Of a stretch of DNA of 64,000 nt, positions 47,617-57,490 are shown piece after piece. Positions within the stretch are counted from its first letter, which is position 1, and each line of letters starts with the position of its first letter. A program made the position numbers and the translations under genes. The stretch spans positions 29,007 to 93,006 of the forward strand of contig DASXEJ010000238.1 in NCBI GenBank assembly GCA_036490175.1, in the 5' to 3' direction. The DNA comes from Pirellulales bacterium. GTDB taxonomy: Bacteria > Planctomycetota > Planctomycetia > Pirellulales > JACPPG01. The notes under the pieces are model-generated. The model was not told where the DNA came from and did not search any database. It saw nothing but the letters and a program-made list of their open reading frames with translations.

Positions 47617-47996
47617 GCAATCGCATCCGAACTTCCCGCATCGCCGCGTTGTTGTCAGTCCGGCGGAGTTTGCATGTTTTCAGGCCGAACCCCCAAAGTC
47701 GTTTCGTGCCGCTGCGTGGCTGCTCGCGAGACGACCTGGTATTCGTTGGCCACACAACGCCGCCCCGGCCGCGATCGACAGTATTCCCGCGCCTGGACTT
47801 GCCGCCTTTTTTCCCTCGCAAACACATGTCGCGAGAGGATCATTTCCTTGCAGGAGAAACCGGCAAAATCGCGGATATATCGCCTGCGTGGGCGGGTGCG
47901 GTCCTGACGCCACAGCAACTGGCCATATTCGGGGGACGTGCCGACTCCAGCCAGAACATGGTACTCCGCATCCGAAAGTCGCACGGGGTCGCAGCA
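47617..47996. other. intergenic between minus-strand genes, no gene seen
   Basis: 380 bases; frames on both strands have no ribosome binding site. It should hold the promoter for the sigma/anti-sigma pair. Confidence 0.4.
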
Positions 47997-48995
47997 CTAA
48001 TTGCCGGTACTACTGATGGCCTCCCCCCCGTTGCGAGTCGAGAGAGCCTGGTAGGTGCTGTAGTCGATCGACGCCGGCAAAAACGCCACATGCCCGTCGG
48101 CGAAAAGAAAGTTCACGCCCGGCCCGTGCAAGCTGTAGAACTGGTTGATTTCGCTGGTGGGGCTATTCGGGCCGTTATTATTGCCCACGTGCCCCAGGAC
48201 CATGCCGGAACTAGGTTTGAGGGTTTGGACCGCAATTTCCCCTTCGTCGGGATCGGGGAACAGGCTCGCTCCGGTTACGGCGCCCACCCAGGTCGCTTCG
48301 CCGAGCACGTAAGCGCGTTCCCCCACGGCAATGGTTTGAGACGTGCCGTCGACGATGTCCTGTAAGCGGATAGAGCTGTTACGAAAAAACAGGCCATCGC
48401 CCACGGGGGTCAGGTCATTACTCCCCATCACGCCCACGTACGGTGCAAATCCCACTTTGCAAATCAACCGCGTGGGATTGCCGTTAGTATCTAAAACTTC
48501 AGCAGGCCACCACTGCCACAGCAGCTCGTTCGCGGGACAGAGCAGTGTGGGGATGGTCTGGGTGACGACACTCGGAGCACGCTCAATCGGCACCGAAAAG
48601 TCGATCGCGTTCCAAACGGCACCCTGTTCCATGTACGGCAAGACGAGTGAGCACCAACCCCAACCCGGGCCAGTATCGGCGCCACTCGGTCCCACGCCGG
48701 TTAGATAGCCGGACGGAAACGTGCCAAAACTATCGTGATAGTTGGTTAGCGCCAGGCCAATCTGTTTGAGATTGTTCGCGCACTGCGTCCGGCGAGCGGC
48801 GGTGCGGGCGGCCTGGACGGCGGGCAAAAGCAACGAGACAAGGATCCCCACGATCGTGATAACCACCAGCAGTTCGACGATCGTGAACCCCTGCGGCGCC
48901 CCTCCGCAGCGTGTTAATTCGCTCCTGGAATTGCGGCGCGTTGCCAGTGCGTAACGCTTTTGCTTACATGGGTTTAGATGTGTCGCACTACACAT
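47997..48995 (-). CDS. DUF1559 protein with prepilin-type N-terminus
   Basis: 332 residues. The prepilin cleavage site is QGFTIVELLVVITIVGILVSLLLPA at about 35-60 (written here in parts: QGFTIVELLV and VITIVGILVS), with Glu at mature position 5. The rest is the DUF1559 fold: QCANNLKQIGLALTNYHD, TIPTLLCPAN, and the C-terminal FLFADGHVAFL. These are abundant planctomycete pseudopilin-like surface proteins. It is a single gene here; the number in the genome is usually large. Confidence 0.93.
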   Translation of the reverse strand: MCSATHLNPCKQKRYALATRRNSRSELTRCGGAPQGFTIVELLVVITIVGILVSLLLPAVQAARTAARRTQCANNLKQIGLALTNYHDSFGTFPSGYLTGVGPSGADTGPGWGWCSLVLPYMEQGAVWNAIDFSVPIERAPSVVTQTIPTLLCPANELLWQWWPAEVLDTNGNPTRLICKVGFAPYVGVMGSNDLTPVGDGLFFRNSSIRLQDIVDGTSQTIAVGERAYVLGEATWVGAVTGASLFPDPDEGEIAVQTLKPSSGMVLGHVGNNNGPNSPTSEINQFYSLHGPGVNFLFADGHVAFLPASIDYSTYQALSTRNGGEAISSTGN

Positions 48996-49137
48996 GACCG
49001 CGACTCACGCTATAAGACGCCCGTTGCGTCGGCCGGAGCCTCCCCAGCTCGACTCACCGACTCGCATCTGTAGGGTACGCGGCGTACATGGAACTGGATG
49101 CAACCAGAAGATTACAAAAGCGTAATATTTCTATAGT

Positions 49138-49857
49138 TCAGGGAGTGGCTTCGTCGGCGACTGCCAGCAACTTCCGCAACGAGCGAATCCCCAACAGAAT
49201 CCGGGTTTTTGCCGTTCCCAAGGGTATCGCCTGCTGCTCGGCGATCTCCTGATGGGTCAGGCCTGTGAAGTAAGACAGCAGAATCGCCGTGCGTTGTTCG
49301 CTGGGGAGCTTAGCGAGAGCCAGATGCACGTTTTCGGCCGATTCGCGCTTGGTCAGGTTGGCTAGGGGGTCGAATGCGGGTGCCTCGGTTTGCATGAGCG
49401 AGCCCGTTGCATCCGGGCGCTTGCGGCGAATGTAGTCGAGCAGTCGCGATCGCGCGATCAGCATCAACCAGACCTCGGGACTCGATCGCTCGGGCGCATA
49501 ACGCGCGGCCGTACGCCACACCTGGTGAAAGGTCTCTTGCAGCACGTCCTCGGCATCGGCGCGGTGGCGCAAGCTACGAGTCAATATCCCTAACACGCGC
49601 GGGGCGTGTCGATCGAAGAAAATCGTATAGGCAAGCCGATTGCCAGTCACGATTTGCTCGAGCAGGTACTCGTCGTACAGGCGACGATCTTCGGCGTTAC
49701 GCGGCAAGTCACTGACGACGATGTCGGTCCGACCGGGTTTCAACTCCTGGGGGCCAACCACACCCGACTCCTCGGGACGATCCGGGCGGGCAGAACCGGT
49801 CCAGTCCCCGGTTGGTCTGCACAAGCCGATCGTCGGCGACATTCTTGACACCGTCAT
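49138..49857 (-). CDS. ECF-type RNA polymerase sigma factor (orphan)
   Basis: 239 residues. Region 2 is at about 62-130 (YTIFFDRHAPRVLGILTRSL and ADAEDVLQETFHQVW), and region 4 at about 180-235 (TGLTHQEIAEQQAIPLGTAKTRI). A 55-residue Gly/Pro/Arg-rich N-terminal extension precedes region 2, and its function is unknown. No anti-sigma gene is adjacent: the next downstream gene on this strand is DUF1559. Regulation may be through the extension or a distant partner. Confidence 0.9.
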   Translation of the reverse strand: MTVSRMSPTIGLCRPTGDWTGSARPDRPEESGVVGPQELKPGRTDIVVSDLPRNAEDRRLYDEYLLEQIVTGNRLAYTIFFDRHAPRVLGILTRSLRHRADAEDVLQETFHQVWRTAARYAPERSSPEVWLMLIARSRLLDYIRRKRPDATGSLMQTEAPAFDPLANLTKRESAENVHLALAKLPSEQRTAILLSYFTGLTHQEIAEQQAIPLGTAKTRILLGIRSLRKLLAVADEATP

Positions 49858-50323
49858 GAATCCACACGCTGAAACAGGACGTATTCCTTGTGGCTGCCCC
49901 CCGCTCTGGTGTTACGCCCTCGGGGTGCTCTAGTGCACAAGCGCGAGCGTTGCACTACACACATGTCGCAAGACGCAAGGTTTCTTGCATCTTTCTGGCC
50001 GGCCGGCATTCTCCGCCTGCCAAACTCTACCCGCGATTGATCAGACGCCCCCTTGGCGCAGAAGTTGCCTCCGACGCCGACCTCGACTTGCACAGGGGAC
50101 ACTTTGGGGTCACCCGCGGTGTCCCTCGCTGGGCTCAGCACGATTGCTGGTAGCGAGGATTCTGTCCGCGCGAAACGTAGACGGTGATTTAGTTGCGCGG
50201 CGAAGGCGTGCCTGCCCCGAGCTTGGCAAGGCCCCTAAATGCAAGAAGCAACGCACCCGTCGAAGGCGGCCCCAATCTGAGCCTGCCGCCGTCCGTCGGG
50301 CCGGTGCGACGCCAGGCGTTGAC
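49858..50323. other. intergenic, no gene seen
   Basis: 466 bases between minus-strand genes. No coding frame, hairpin with T-run or repeat is recognised. It should hold the promoter of the ECF gene. Confidence 0.4.
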
Positions 50324-50890
50324 TCAGGGGGCGAGCGGTACTGTCGCGATGGCGACGCGGGAGTCCAAGGTCTCGATGTACCTCTTAACCGACGGCGCGG
50401 CCAGCCACACCAGCGCGAGAATGCCGACCACGAACGGCACGACGCCCGCGCACGTCAGAATGGCGCAGATTTCGACGATGGCCAGCTTCTGAAGAGATTC
50501 AGAGAACCGGGGTCGCGCACTCAGCAAATTGGCAGCCGAGACTATTTCGAGTACCCCCAGCGGAATGAGCGCTAGCGGCAGTACAAAAACGAAGAGCGCC
50601 AAGCCGAGCACTATATTGAGAATTCCCGAGCTCAAACGCAGAACGCCCACGGTCGTGACTTGCCACGGCTTGACCGTTGCATGCGGCCCGACGTACGTCA
50701 GGGTTTTACTGGTCGCCGCATTTTGCCCTTCCGGCGGCTGATCCGCAAAGGCTTGCGCATGCATTTCGGCCGTCGGCATCTGGAATTGTTTGTCGCAAAA
50801 CGGACAAGCGACGACCTGGCTTTCAACATTGCCATCGTCCAATAAATGGCCCTGACAATGGGGACAGGCGACGAACCTTGTTTCGGTCAT
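50324..50890 (-). CDS. zinc-ribbon membrane protein, unknown
   Basis: 188 residues. The N-terminal 40 residues are a zinc ribbon with two CxxC pairs (CPHC 9-12 and CPFC 29-32). Two or three transmembrane helices follow at about 80-105, 105-125 and 145-170, ending in a short tail. I chose ATG 50890, with GGAGG about 11 bases upstream; the frame extends 44 codons further. No known family role. Confidence 0.72.
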   Translation of the reverse strand: MTETRFVACPHCQGHLLDDGNVESQVVACPFCDKQFQMPTAEMHAQAFADQPPEGQNAATSKTLTYVGPHATVKPWQVTTVGVLRLSSGILNIVLGLALFVFVLPLALIPLGVLEIVSAANLLSARPRFSESLQKLAIVEICAILTCAGVVPFVVGILALVWLAAPSVKRYIETLDSRVAIATVPLAP

Positions 50891-51047
50891 GGCGATCCAA
50901 TCCTCCACACGGACGCCCCGAATTCCTGCGCGCCATGGGGAAGGCATCCGTGGTCTTGCCACAAGGCGGTCATCGGGTATTCGTCTGCAACGCCCAATTC
51001 TTAGAGCTTGGATTCTTAGCAAATAGTCCCGTGCTGTCGTCGGGGGA

Positions 51048-52301
51048 TCAAGTGGCCCCGAGCAGTGCCAAGCGGACGAGATTCAATGCTTGCTTAGCCG
51101 CGCGCGTGGTAAGGATGTCGGGGCTGCCGAAGTGCGGCACCGATCGTGGAATGACTTCGGTGGCCGACGCTAACGCGATAAACAGTCGTTGGGGCGTCGT
51201 CTCCTTCGTGGCCGGTAGGGGAAACTGACTCACTGCTAGCGCTAGATCCGTTCCCAAGCGTTCGCGGCAGCCGCGGGCCATTGCTTCCACGACCTCGGCG
51301 CTGACCGGTGTGTGCTCGGTGATGAACTCCGCAGGCACTCCCAATAATCGTGTCAAAGACGATTGATTGGGGGCAATCAGCCCACCTACGAAGTGCTGTC
51401 CCTCGGGCGAGGCTTCATGTAGCCGATGCGCCACGAGCCCGCCGGTACCCCATTCGACAGTGGCCAGCGTCAGCCGGCGCTGCTCGAGGAGTCGCATTAC
51501 GACATCTTCCAACTCGTCGTCCTCTTCGCCGAAGACGACGTTGCCCAAACAGTCGTAGATCGTGGCCACGGTGGGCTCCATCTGGGTGCGGCATTCAGCA
51601 TCGCTTGCACCCTGCGCGGTGATGCGTAGCGTGATCGTCGCCGCGCTGACCGTGATGCCGACGCTGGGAGAGCGGCCACGGCGGATCATGTCGGGCAGAC
51701 GCCCTTCGAGTTCACTTTCGCTGAGCCCGAAGCACTTGATGCGCCGATGGCGGATGACTTGCGGCGCGCCCGATAGATTTGCCAGTTCGGGACCGACGGT
51801 GTCGGCCCACATGCGAAACATCTCGGAGGGGACGCCTGGCAGCGCGTACACGCGACATGGTCGGCCCGTGACGCGTGGTACTTCCAGCGCGATGCCGGGG
51901 GCCGTGCCGGTTGGGTTGGGGATCATATGGCTGCCGGCCGGGAATAATGCCTGCACCGTATTCTTCTCGGGCATGGTGCGGCCAAATCGTGCGAACAGGG
52001 CGCGAATGTGCTCGACAACGTCTTCGCGCAGCACAAGTTCGCTGTTGGTGAGCTGGGCCAGAACCTCGCGCGTCAGATCGTCGGCCGTGGGACCTAATCC
52101 ACCGGAGGCCACGACGACGTCGGCGCGCTCGGCTGCCTCACGAAAGACGCGAACATTGGCCGCCAGGTCGTCGGCGACGGTCGTGTGGTACAGCACGCGG
52201 ATGCCGACTTCGCCCAGCCGCTCGCTGAGCCATTGAGTATTGGTGTCCAGTCGTTGGCCACTGGTGAGTTCGTCGCCGATCGAGATAACTTCCGCATCCA
52301 T
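51048..52301 (-). CDS. CinA-like protein with degraded deamidase domain
   Basis: 417 residues. The N-terminal COG1058 molybdopterin-binding-like domain (ADP-ribose pyrophosphatase) is intact, with ISIGDELTSGQ, ASGGLGPTADD and PTGTAPGIALE. The C-terminal PncC-type domain, normally an NMN deamidase, has lost its key motifs. The catalytic ESCTGG reads EWGTGG (283-288). The normal Y-x-x-x-x-K is PNQSSL (311-316), and the following GVAGP-type motif is absent. I chose ATG 52301 because AGAGGA lies six bases upstream (the ATG at 52307 sits too close). Confidence 0.85.
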   Translation of the reverse strand: MDAEVISIGDELTSGQRLDTNTQWLSERLGEVGIRVLYHTTVADDLAANVRVFREAAERADVVVASGGLGPTADDLTREVLAQLTNSELVLREDVVEHIRALFARFGRTMPEKNTVQALFPAGSHMIPNPTGTAPGIALEVPRVTGRPCRVYALPGVPSEMFRMWADTVGPELANLSGAPQVIRHRRIKCFGLSESELEGRLPDMIRRGRSPSVGITVSAATITLRITAQGASDAECRTQMEPTVATIYDCLGNVVFGEEDDELEDVVMRLLEQRRLTLATVEWGTGGLVAHRLHEASPEGQHFVGGLIAPNQSSLTRLLGVPAEFITEHTPVSAEVVEAMARGCRERLGTDLALAVSQFPLPATKETTPQRLFIALASATEVIPRSVPHFGSPDILTTRAAKQALNLVRLALLGAT

Positions 52302-52483
52302 GTACATTCCTCTGCTGTGAGCTTGCGGACCGACGGCGCGGCTCTCGCCGGGCGCCGCATGGGCACTATTCTGGCAGGAAAACAAGCGTCGTCCAGCCAA
52401 GGCCCCTCGTCCTGCGCCGTATCCTTTCCGTATGATGACAACGCGCGAGCGCCACGACGCCGCCAGGTGAGAATCGAGAGTCC

Positions 52484-55030
52484 ATGATGAACAAGCGCGA
52501 GCCGATGCCGGAACATAGCCACGAGCATCACGACCAGGGCCACGATCCGCGCAGCGGCCAAAACCTCTCCGATCACGGTCCGTCGTTGGACGAACACGCG
52601 CTAGTCGAATCTCCGTCGCACGACCACGGTTCGAACACGTCGGACATTGGCCAGGCCCGCGATCCAGTGTGCGGTATGACGGTCGAGCGGGCCAAAACGC
52701 CGTACAAGCATGTGCATGCGGGTGAGACCTATTACTTCTGCTCGGCGGGATGTGTGAAAAAATTTCAGGCCGATCCCGCGAAATACGTCGCGGGGGCCAT
52801 CGAGACAGCTGCCGCAGGCTTGGTGCAGATTGGCCAAGCGGGGGCTGGACCAGCGCCGTCCGCTGTGCGGGGCGCCTCCGGTTCTCCGGCGGCCGGAAGC
52901 GGCGCGGCGCAAGGTGTCCCCTATACCTGCCCGATGCACCCTCAAGTGCGGAAAATGGGCCCGGGCTCGTGCCCCATCTGCGGCATGGCACTGGAGCCGG
53001 TCGACGTCACGCAGGCCGAGGAAGACAATTCCGAACTGATCGATATGCAACGCAGGTTGTGGGTCTGCCTGGCACTGACGATCCCTGTGTTTGTGGTAGC
53101 GATGGGCGAGATGGTCGCCGCCGAGCAATTCGCGCACTGGCTGCCGGGCGGGGCATCGGCCTGGCTGCAACTGGCGCTAGCGACACCTGTGGTGTTATGG
53201 GGAGGTTGGCCATTTTTTGTGCGGGGTTGGACGTCGCTGGTCACGCGCCAGTTGAACATGTTTACGCTCATTGCGCTGGGTGTCGGAGTCGCTTATTTAG
53301 AGAGCATCGTGGCGACGCTCGCGCCCGACGTGTTTCCGGAATCGTTTCGCGGGCATGGCGGACAGGTGGGAACGTACTTCGAATCGGCAGCCGTGATCAT
53401 CACGCTGGTGCTCTTTGGCCAGGTGCTAGAGCTACGGGCGCGAAGCCAAACGTCGAGCGCCATTCGCGGGCTGCTGGGGCTCGCTCCGCGCAGCGCGCGC
53501 CACCTCAGTGACGATGGCACCGAGCATGACGTGCCACTCGAAGAGGTACAGCCCGGTGATCGACTACGTGTGCGACCCGGCGAAAAAGTGCCAGTCGACG
53601 GAGTCGTCGTCGAAGGCACTAGTTATGTCGACGAATCGATGATCACAGGCGAGCCGGTTCCAGTGGCAAAGAAAACCGGCGAGCGGGTCACGGGCGGCAC
53701 TGTGAATGGTACCGGCGCTTTGGTCATGCGGGCCGAGCGCGTGGGGCGCGACACGTTGCTTGCGCAGATCGTGCAAATGGTAAGCGAGGCGCAGCGTAGC
53801 CGGGCGCCGATTCAACTATTGGCCGATGTCGTGGCGGGTTACTTCGTGCCGGCCGTGGTTGCGGTTGCCATCGCGACCTTCGCTGTCTGGAGTCTGGTCG
53901 GGCCCGAGCCGCGCCTGGCATACGCCTTGGTCAATGCCGTGGCGGTGCTGATTATCGCTTGTCCGTGCGCACTAGGATTGGCGACGCCGATGTCGATCAT
54001 GGTGGGAACAGGACGCGGCGCCGCGGCGGGCGTGCTCGTGCGTCGCGCCGAGGCGCTGGAACGGCTCGAGAAGGTCGATACGTTGGTCCTGGATAAAACC
54101 GGCACACTGACCGAGGGGAAGCCGCGGCTGGCCAATGTCATGCCGGCTGACGAGTTTTCTGAAGACGAAGTACTGCGCCTGGCGGCCAGCTTGGAAACGG
54201 CCAGCGAGCATCCGTTGGCCACGGCCGTTGTCGCCGCGGCGCGCGAACGCGGCCTGAGGATTGTTCCGGCTGTAGATTTTCAATCCGTGACAGGGCAGGG
54301 CGTGTCAGGGACGGTCGAGGGGCACACGCTCAAACTGGGAAACCAAACGCTCTTATCCACAGCGAACGTCGATACCGCGGCGCTCACGGCGCGGGCCGAA
54401 GAGCTGCGACGACGCGGACAGACCGTGATGTTTCTTGCGGTCGATGGACGCGCGGCGGGACTGATTGGCGTGGCCGATCCGATCAAGGAATCGACTCCCG
54501 AGGCGATCAGCACTCTACGATCCGCAGGTCTGCGCGTTGTGATGCTCACCGGAGACAGCCGCGTCACGGCCGAGGCGGTCGCGGGCCAACTAGGGCTCGA
54601 CGAGATCCATGCCGAAGTACAACCACAACAAAAAAATGCCATCATCCGCCGATTGCAACAGGAAGGGCGCATTGTCGCGATGGCAGGTGATGGAGTGAAC
54701 GACGCACCGGCCTTGGCGCAGGCCGATGTGGGCATTGCCATGGGTACCGGAACGGACGTAGCCATCGAGAGCGCCGGCATCACGCTTTTGAAGGGGGACC
54801 TGCGTGGCATCGTCCGGGCCCGTCGACTGAGCCATGCCACCATGCGCAATATCCGCGAGAACCTGTTCTTCGCCTTCATCTACAACGGCGTAGGAGTACC
54901 GATCGCGGCGGGTGTGCTCTACCCGGTGTTCGGGTTGCTTTTGAGCCCCATGATCGCCGCGGCCGCCATGAGCTTCAGCTCGGTCTCGGTGATTGCCAAT
55001 GCCTTGCGATTGCGACGGGTGAAGTTGTAG
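52484..55030 (+). CDS. P1B-type copper-translocating ATPase with YHS and metal-binding domains
   Basis: 848-residue heavy-metal ATPase that moves copper or silver out of the cytoplasm. The N-terminus is His-rich (residues 11-50), followed by a YHS domain (60-101, DPVCGM and YYFCSAGC) and a heavy-metal-binding domain with YTCPMHPQV and [13 protein letters not shown] (147-173). P-type motifs: CPC (493-495) in the sixth helix, phosphorylation site D537 in [18 protein letters not shown], and [13 protein letters not shown] with a C-terminal MSFSSV segment supports copper. The fused YHS domain and metal-binding domain suggest delivery to the pump. The start has no strong ribosome binding site. Confidence 0.93.
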   Translation: MMNKREPMPEHSHEHHDQGHDPRSGQNLSDHGPSLDEHALVESPSHDHGSNTSDIGQARDPVCGMTVERAKTPYKHVHAGETYYFCSAGCVKKFQADPAKYVAGAIETAAAGLVQIGQAGAGPAPSAVRGASGSPAAGSGAAQGVPYTCPMHPQVRKMGPGSCPICGMALEPVDVTQAEEDNSELIDMQRRLWVCLALTIPVFVVAMGEMVAAEQFAHWLPGGASAWLQLALATPVVLWGGWPFFVRGWTSLVTRQLNMFTLIALGVGVAYLESIVATLAPDVFPESFRGHGGQVGTYFESAAVIITLVLFGQVLELRARSQTSSAIRGLLGLAPRSARHLSDDGTEHDVPLEEVQPGDRLRVRPGEKVPVDGVVVEGTSYVDESMITGEPVPVAKKTGERVTGGTVNGTGALVMRAERVGRDTLLAQIVQMVSEAQRSRAPIQLLADVVAGYFVPAVVAVAIATFAVWSLVGPEPRLAYALVNAVAVLIIACPCALGLATPMSIMVGTGRGAAAGVLVRRAEALERLEKVDTLVLDKTGTLTEGKPRLANVMPADEFSEDEVLRLAASLETASEHPLATAVVAAARERGLRIVPAVDFQSVTGQGVSGTVEGHTLKLGNQTLLSTANVDTAALTARAEELRRRGQTVMFLAVDGRAAGLIGVADPIKESTPEAISTLRSAGLRVVMLTGDSRVTAEAVAGQLGLDEIHAEVQPQQKNAIIRRLQQEGRIVAMAGDGVNDAPALAQADVGIAMGTGTDVAIESAGITLLKGDLRGIVRARRLSHATMRNIRENLFFAFIYNGVGVPIAAGVLYPVFGLLLSPMIAAAAMSFSSVSVIANALRLRRVKL

Positions 55031-55120
55031 CACGTTGTCGGTGCCACTGCGGATTTGGCGCTGCCGGCAGTGTCCGACCGAGAACGATCTGTTTAGCCAA
55101 CCGAAATCGAGCTGCGCTTG

Positions 55121-55906
55121 ATGACTATGAATCTCTCTCGTCCTGCCTGGAGATTGCCGCGTGGCGTGACGCGGGGTCTGTGGGAGCACGCGCAAATCGA
55201 GCATTCTGCGGGCGCGTATGACGAGCGCTTTTCTCATCGCGCTTCGGTCGAACTCGACGAGGCTGTGCTGGACGAGTACTTACGGCCGCCGGGCTTGCTG
55301 ATCGACCTGGGTTGCGGCACGGGCAGGTTGACGATTCCGCTCGCGCGGCGTGGATTTCGTTGCGTGGCCGTCGATCTGTCGCTGCCGTCGCTAATGACTG
55401 TGGGCCAGAACGCCGCGGCTGAGAGCCTTCCGGTCGATCGGTTGCTGGTAAACCTCGTCGAACTTGATTGCCTACGTGACGGATCGGCCGACTACTGCAT
55501 TTCGATGTACAGCACGCTGGGGATGATCCGCGGCCGCGATAATCGGCTGCAATTCTTGCGGCATGTGAGGCGCATTCTCAAGCCGGGCGGAACGTTCGTC
55601 GTCCATGTACACAATCGCTGGTACAACATCTTTCAGCCGCAGAGCCGCTGGTGGTTCGTGACGAACCTGTTGCGCAGTATGCGTCGCGCCGATGTCGAAG
55701 CCGGTGACAAATTCTTCGACTATCAGGGCGTGCCCAACATGTTTCTGCACGTTTTCACGCGGAACGAACTCGTGGCCGATTTGAACAGTGTGGGATTTCA
55801 CGTCGAGCGACTGATTCCGCTCTCGATCGAACGCACCGATACGCTACGCTGGCCGTGGCTATGGGGGTGGCTGCGGGCCGGCGGCTGGATCGGGATCTGT
55901 AGGTAA
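55121..55906 (+). CDS. class I SAM-dependent methyltransferase
   Basis: 261 residues. The SAM-binding motif is LIDLGCGTGRLTIPLARRGF (about 60-80), followed by VAVDLSLPSL (motif II), and HVRRILKPGGTFVVHVHN typical of the ubiE-type fold. The substrate is unknown. I chose ATG 55121, immediately after a TTG that would add one residue; a weak GAGC is upstream. It lies 90 bases after the copper ATPase on the same strand, so it may be co-transcribed, but functional linkage is not apparent. Confidence 0.87.
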   Translation: MTMNLSRPAWRLPRGVTRGLWEHAQIEHSAGAYDERFSHRASVELDEAVLDEYLRPPGLLIDLGCGTGRLTIPLARRGFRCVAVDLSLPSLMTVGQNAAAESLPVDRLLVNLVELDCLRDGSADYCISMYSTLGMIRGRDNRLQFLRHVRRILKPGGTFVVHVHNRWYNIFQPQSRWWFVTNLLRSMRRADVEAGDKFFDYQGVPNMFLHVFTRNELVADLNSVGFHVERLIPLSIERTDTLRWPWLWGWLRAGGWIGICR

Positions 55907-56096
55907 GAGATGTACCGCCAAGTCGAGCGCAAACCAAGGCCGGGCGACTTTTGCAAGACGTCCGGCCAGAGGGCGGGAGCGGGTGGGACGGGTTTCACAG
56001 GAGCGGCGTTACTCCCTCATCCCACCCAACTCCCCAGTTCGTTAGCCACGCTACATTTGGTCGCCTTGGCCATGCTCTATCGCTATTTGCGTGGCC

Positions 56097-57248
56097 TCAG
56101 GTCGCTGGCTGGACTGCGACGCGATCGAGGCTTGTGGCGTTGTTGTCGCGGTTTGTCTCGTTGACCTCGCCGCGGCTATCGACGAACACGAACAGCTTTG
56201 AGAATTCGCTGTGCGAGTCGGTGCCCATCTCGAAGGCCTTGGCCGGCAACCGTAGGTCGACGTAGGTCACGTCACCTGTCCCTATTGTGGTGATACGGCT
56301 CTCGGTCATCGGCAGATTGGCGGTCAGGTTCGAATCGTCGGCTGCTATCACCGCAACATTGAACTCGTGATCCACCGCTACCGAGCCCGCGTTGCGGAAT
56401 GCGACGCGATAGCGCGGGCCGATCAGTTGCGAGGCGTCGCCGTTGTCCAGCATTCGCACGTCGACCAATTGCAGGTCAACGCCTGGTACGATCACGGCGG
56501 GTGTAGCGCTATTCGTGGCAATGGCCGGCGGTGCGGCGACGGTTGCCGCAGGCGAGCTATCGACCACGGACGTAGTGCCGGCAGCGGGGTAGTTCGATCC
56601 GTTGTAGCAACCGGCGTATCCACCATTGCCGCCGAATCCGCCGTAACCACCGAAGCCATACAGGTACGGGAACAAGCCAAAGTAACCAAACGGACTCCAG
56701 CAGTGTCCAGGGTAGGGCGAGCAGCCCCCCTTCGGATTATTGATCACTGGTCCGTGGCCGCTATTGCCGCCCGATGAAATCTGCACTGGGCTTTTCGGCA
56801 GTTGGCCAACTTTGTTGGCGCCGGCCTTATCGATGATCGCGCCTGAGGCTGGACTTCCGATCTTAGTCGTGGCCGAAACCTTCGCGATGGAATTCTGACC
56901 ATTCAAGTTGCTGAGGATCTTGGCCGGTTGACTCGAGGTACCCGACGAAGTGGGGGTGTTGACTTTGAGAGTGTTCAGCTTCGAGTTGCTGAGCGAATTG
57001 GTGTTCAGTTTGGTGGTTCGCAGCTGAGCCGAGTTGTAGTTTTTCGAACTCAAGCTGTTGCCGCTCTTGAAGCTACGGGCCGACATGCCGCTGCTGCCCG
57101 CTCGTCCCATGCCGCCACCATTGCCTCCGCCACTGCCGCCACCGCCACCACCACCATGTGCCATCGCTGTGTTGGCAGCCGACAGAGTCAAGCCAGCGAT
57201 GGCCGCGATCGTTACGAACCACTTCGAGTTTTTCAGCTGCGTGTACAT
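56097..57248 (-). CDS. secreted Gly/Asn-rich protein with CARDB-like domain
   Basis: 383 residues. A signal peptide (MYTQLKNSKWFVTIAAIAGL) is followed by Gly runs, then a Ser/Asn/Leu/Lys-rich stretch with repeated LNTNSLSNSKLNTLKVN-like units. A Tyr/Gly segment is at about 190-220 (YLYGFGGYGGFGGNGGYAG). The C-terminus (about 245-375) resembles a CARDB adhesion module, with GPRYRVAFRNAGSVAVDHEF and VDSRGEVNETNRDNN. The start is supported by GGAGGA four bases upstream. A cell-surface or matrix role is likely; the partner is unknown. Confidence 0.78.
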   Translation of the reverse strand: MYTQLKNSKWFVTIAAIAGLTLSAANTAMAHGGGGGGGSGGGNGGGMGRAGSSGMSARSFKSGNSLSSKNYNSAQLRTTKLNTNSLSNSKLNTLKVNTPTSSGTSSQPAKILSNLNGQNSIAKVSATTKIGSPASGAIIDKAGANKVGQLPKSPVQISSGGNSGHGPVINNPKGGCSPYPGHCWSPFGYFGLFPYLYGFGGYGGFGGNGGYAGCYNGSNYPAAGTTSVVDSSPAATVAAPPAIATNSATPAVIVPGVDLQLVDVRMLDNGDASQLIGPRYRVAFRNAGSVAVDHEFNVAVIAADDSNLTANLPMTESRITTIGTGDVTYVDLRLPAKAFEMGTDSHSEFSKLFVFVDSRGEVNETNRDNNATSLDRVAVQPAT

Positions 57249-57490
57249 CGTTTCCTCCGAAGATCGCCTTAGTTCGAGCGGCCGTGTAACCGTCTAAGAT
57301 GGCTAAGCGCAGGCCGAGCCGGAGTGTTACAGAGGAAAACAGGCAGGCCGGCAAATGGGCGTCAGAGGTCCGTTTGTACGGATATTTGCCGGCCAACGGC
57401 CGGATGGCCCTCAGGCAGCGCCGGCCGGAATGGGCAGACCGGAATGCGCTCGCTCCGGGCACGTCCAGCGCCCGACAAGCATTGAGTCAG

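Noticed and set aside
52601..53170. 189-codon minus-strand frame inside the copper ATPase
   Set aside because: Antisense shadow of the YHS and metal-binding region.
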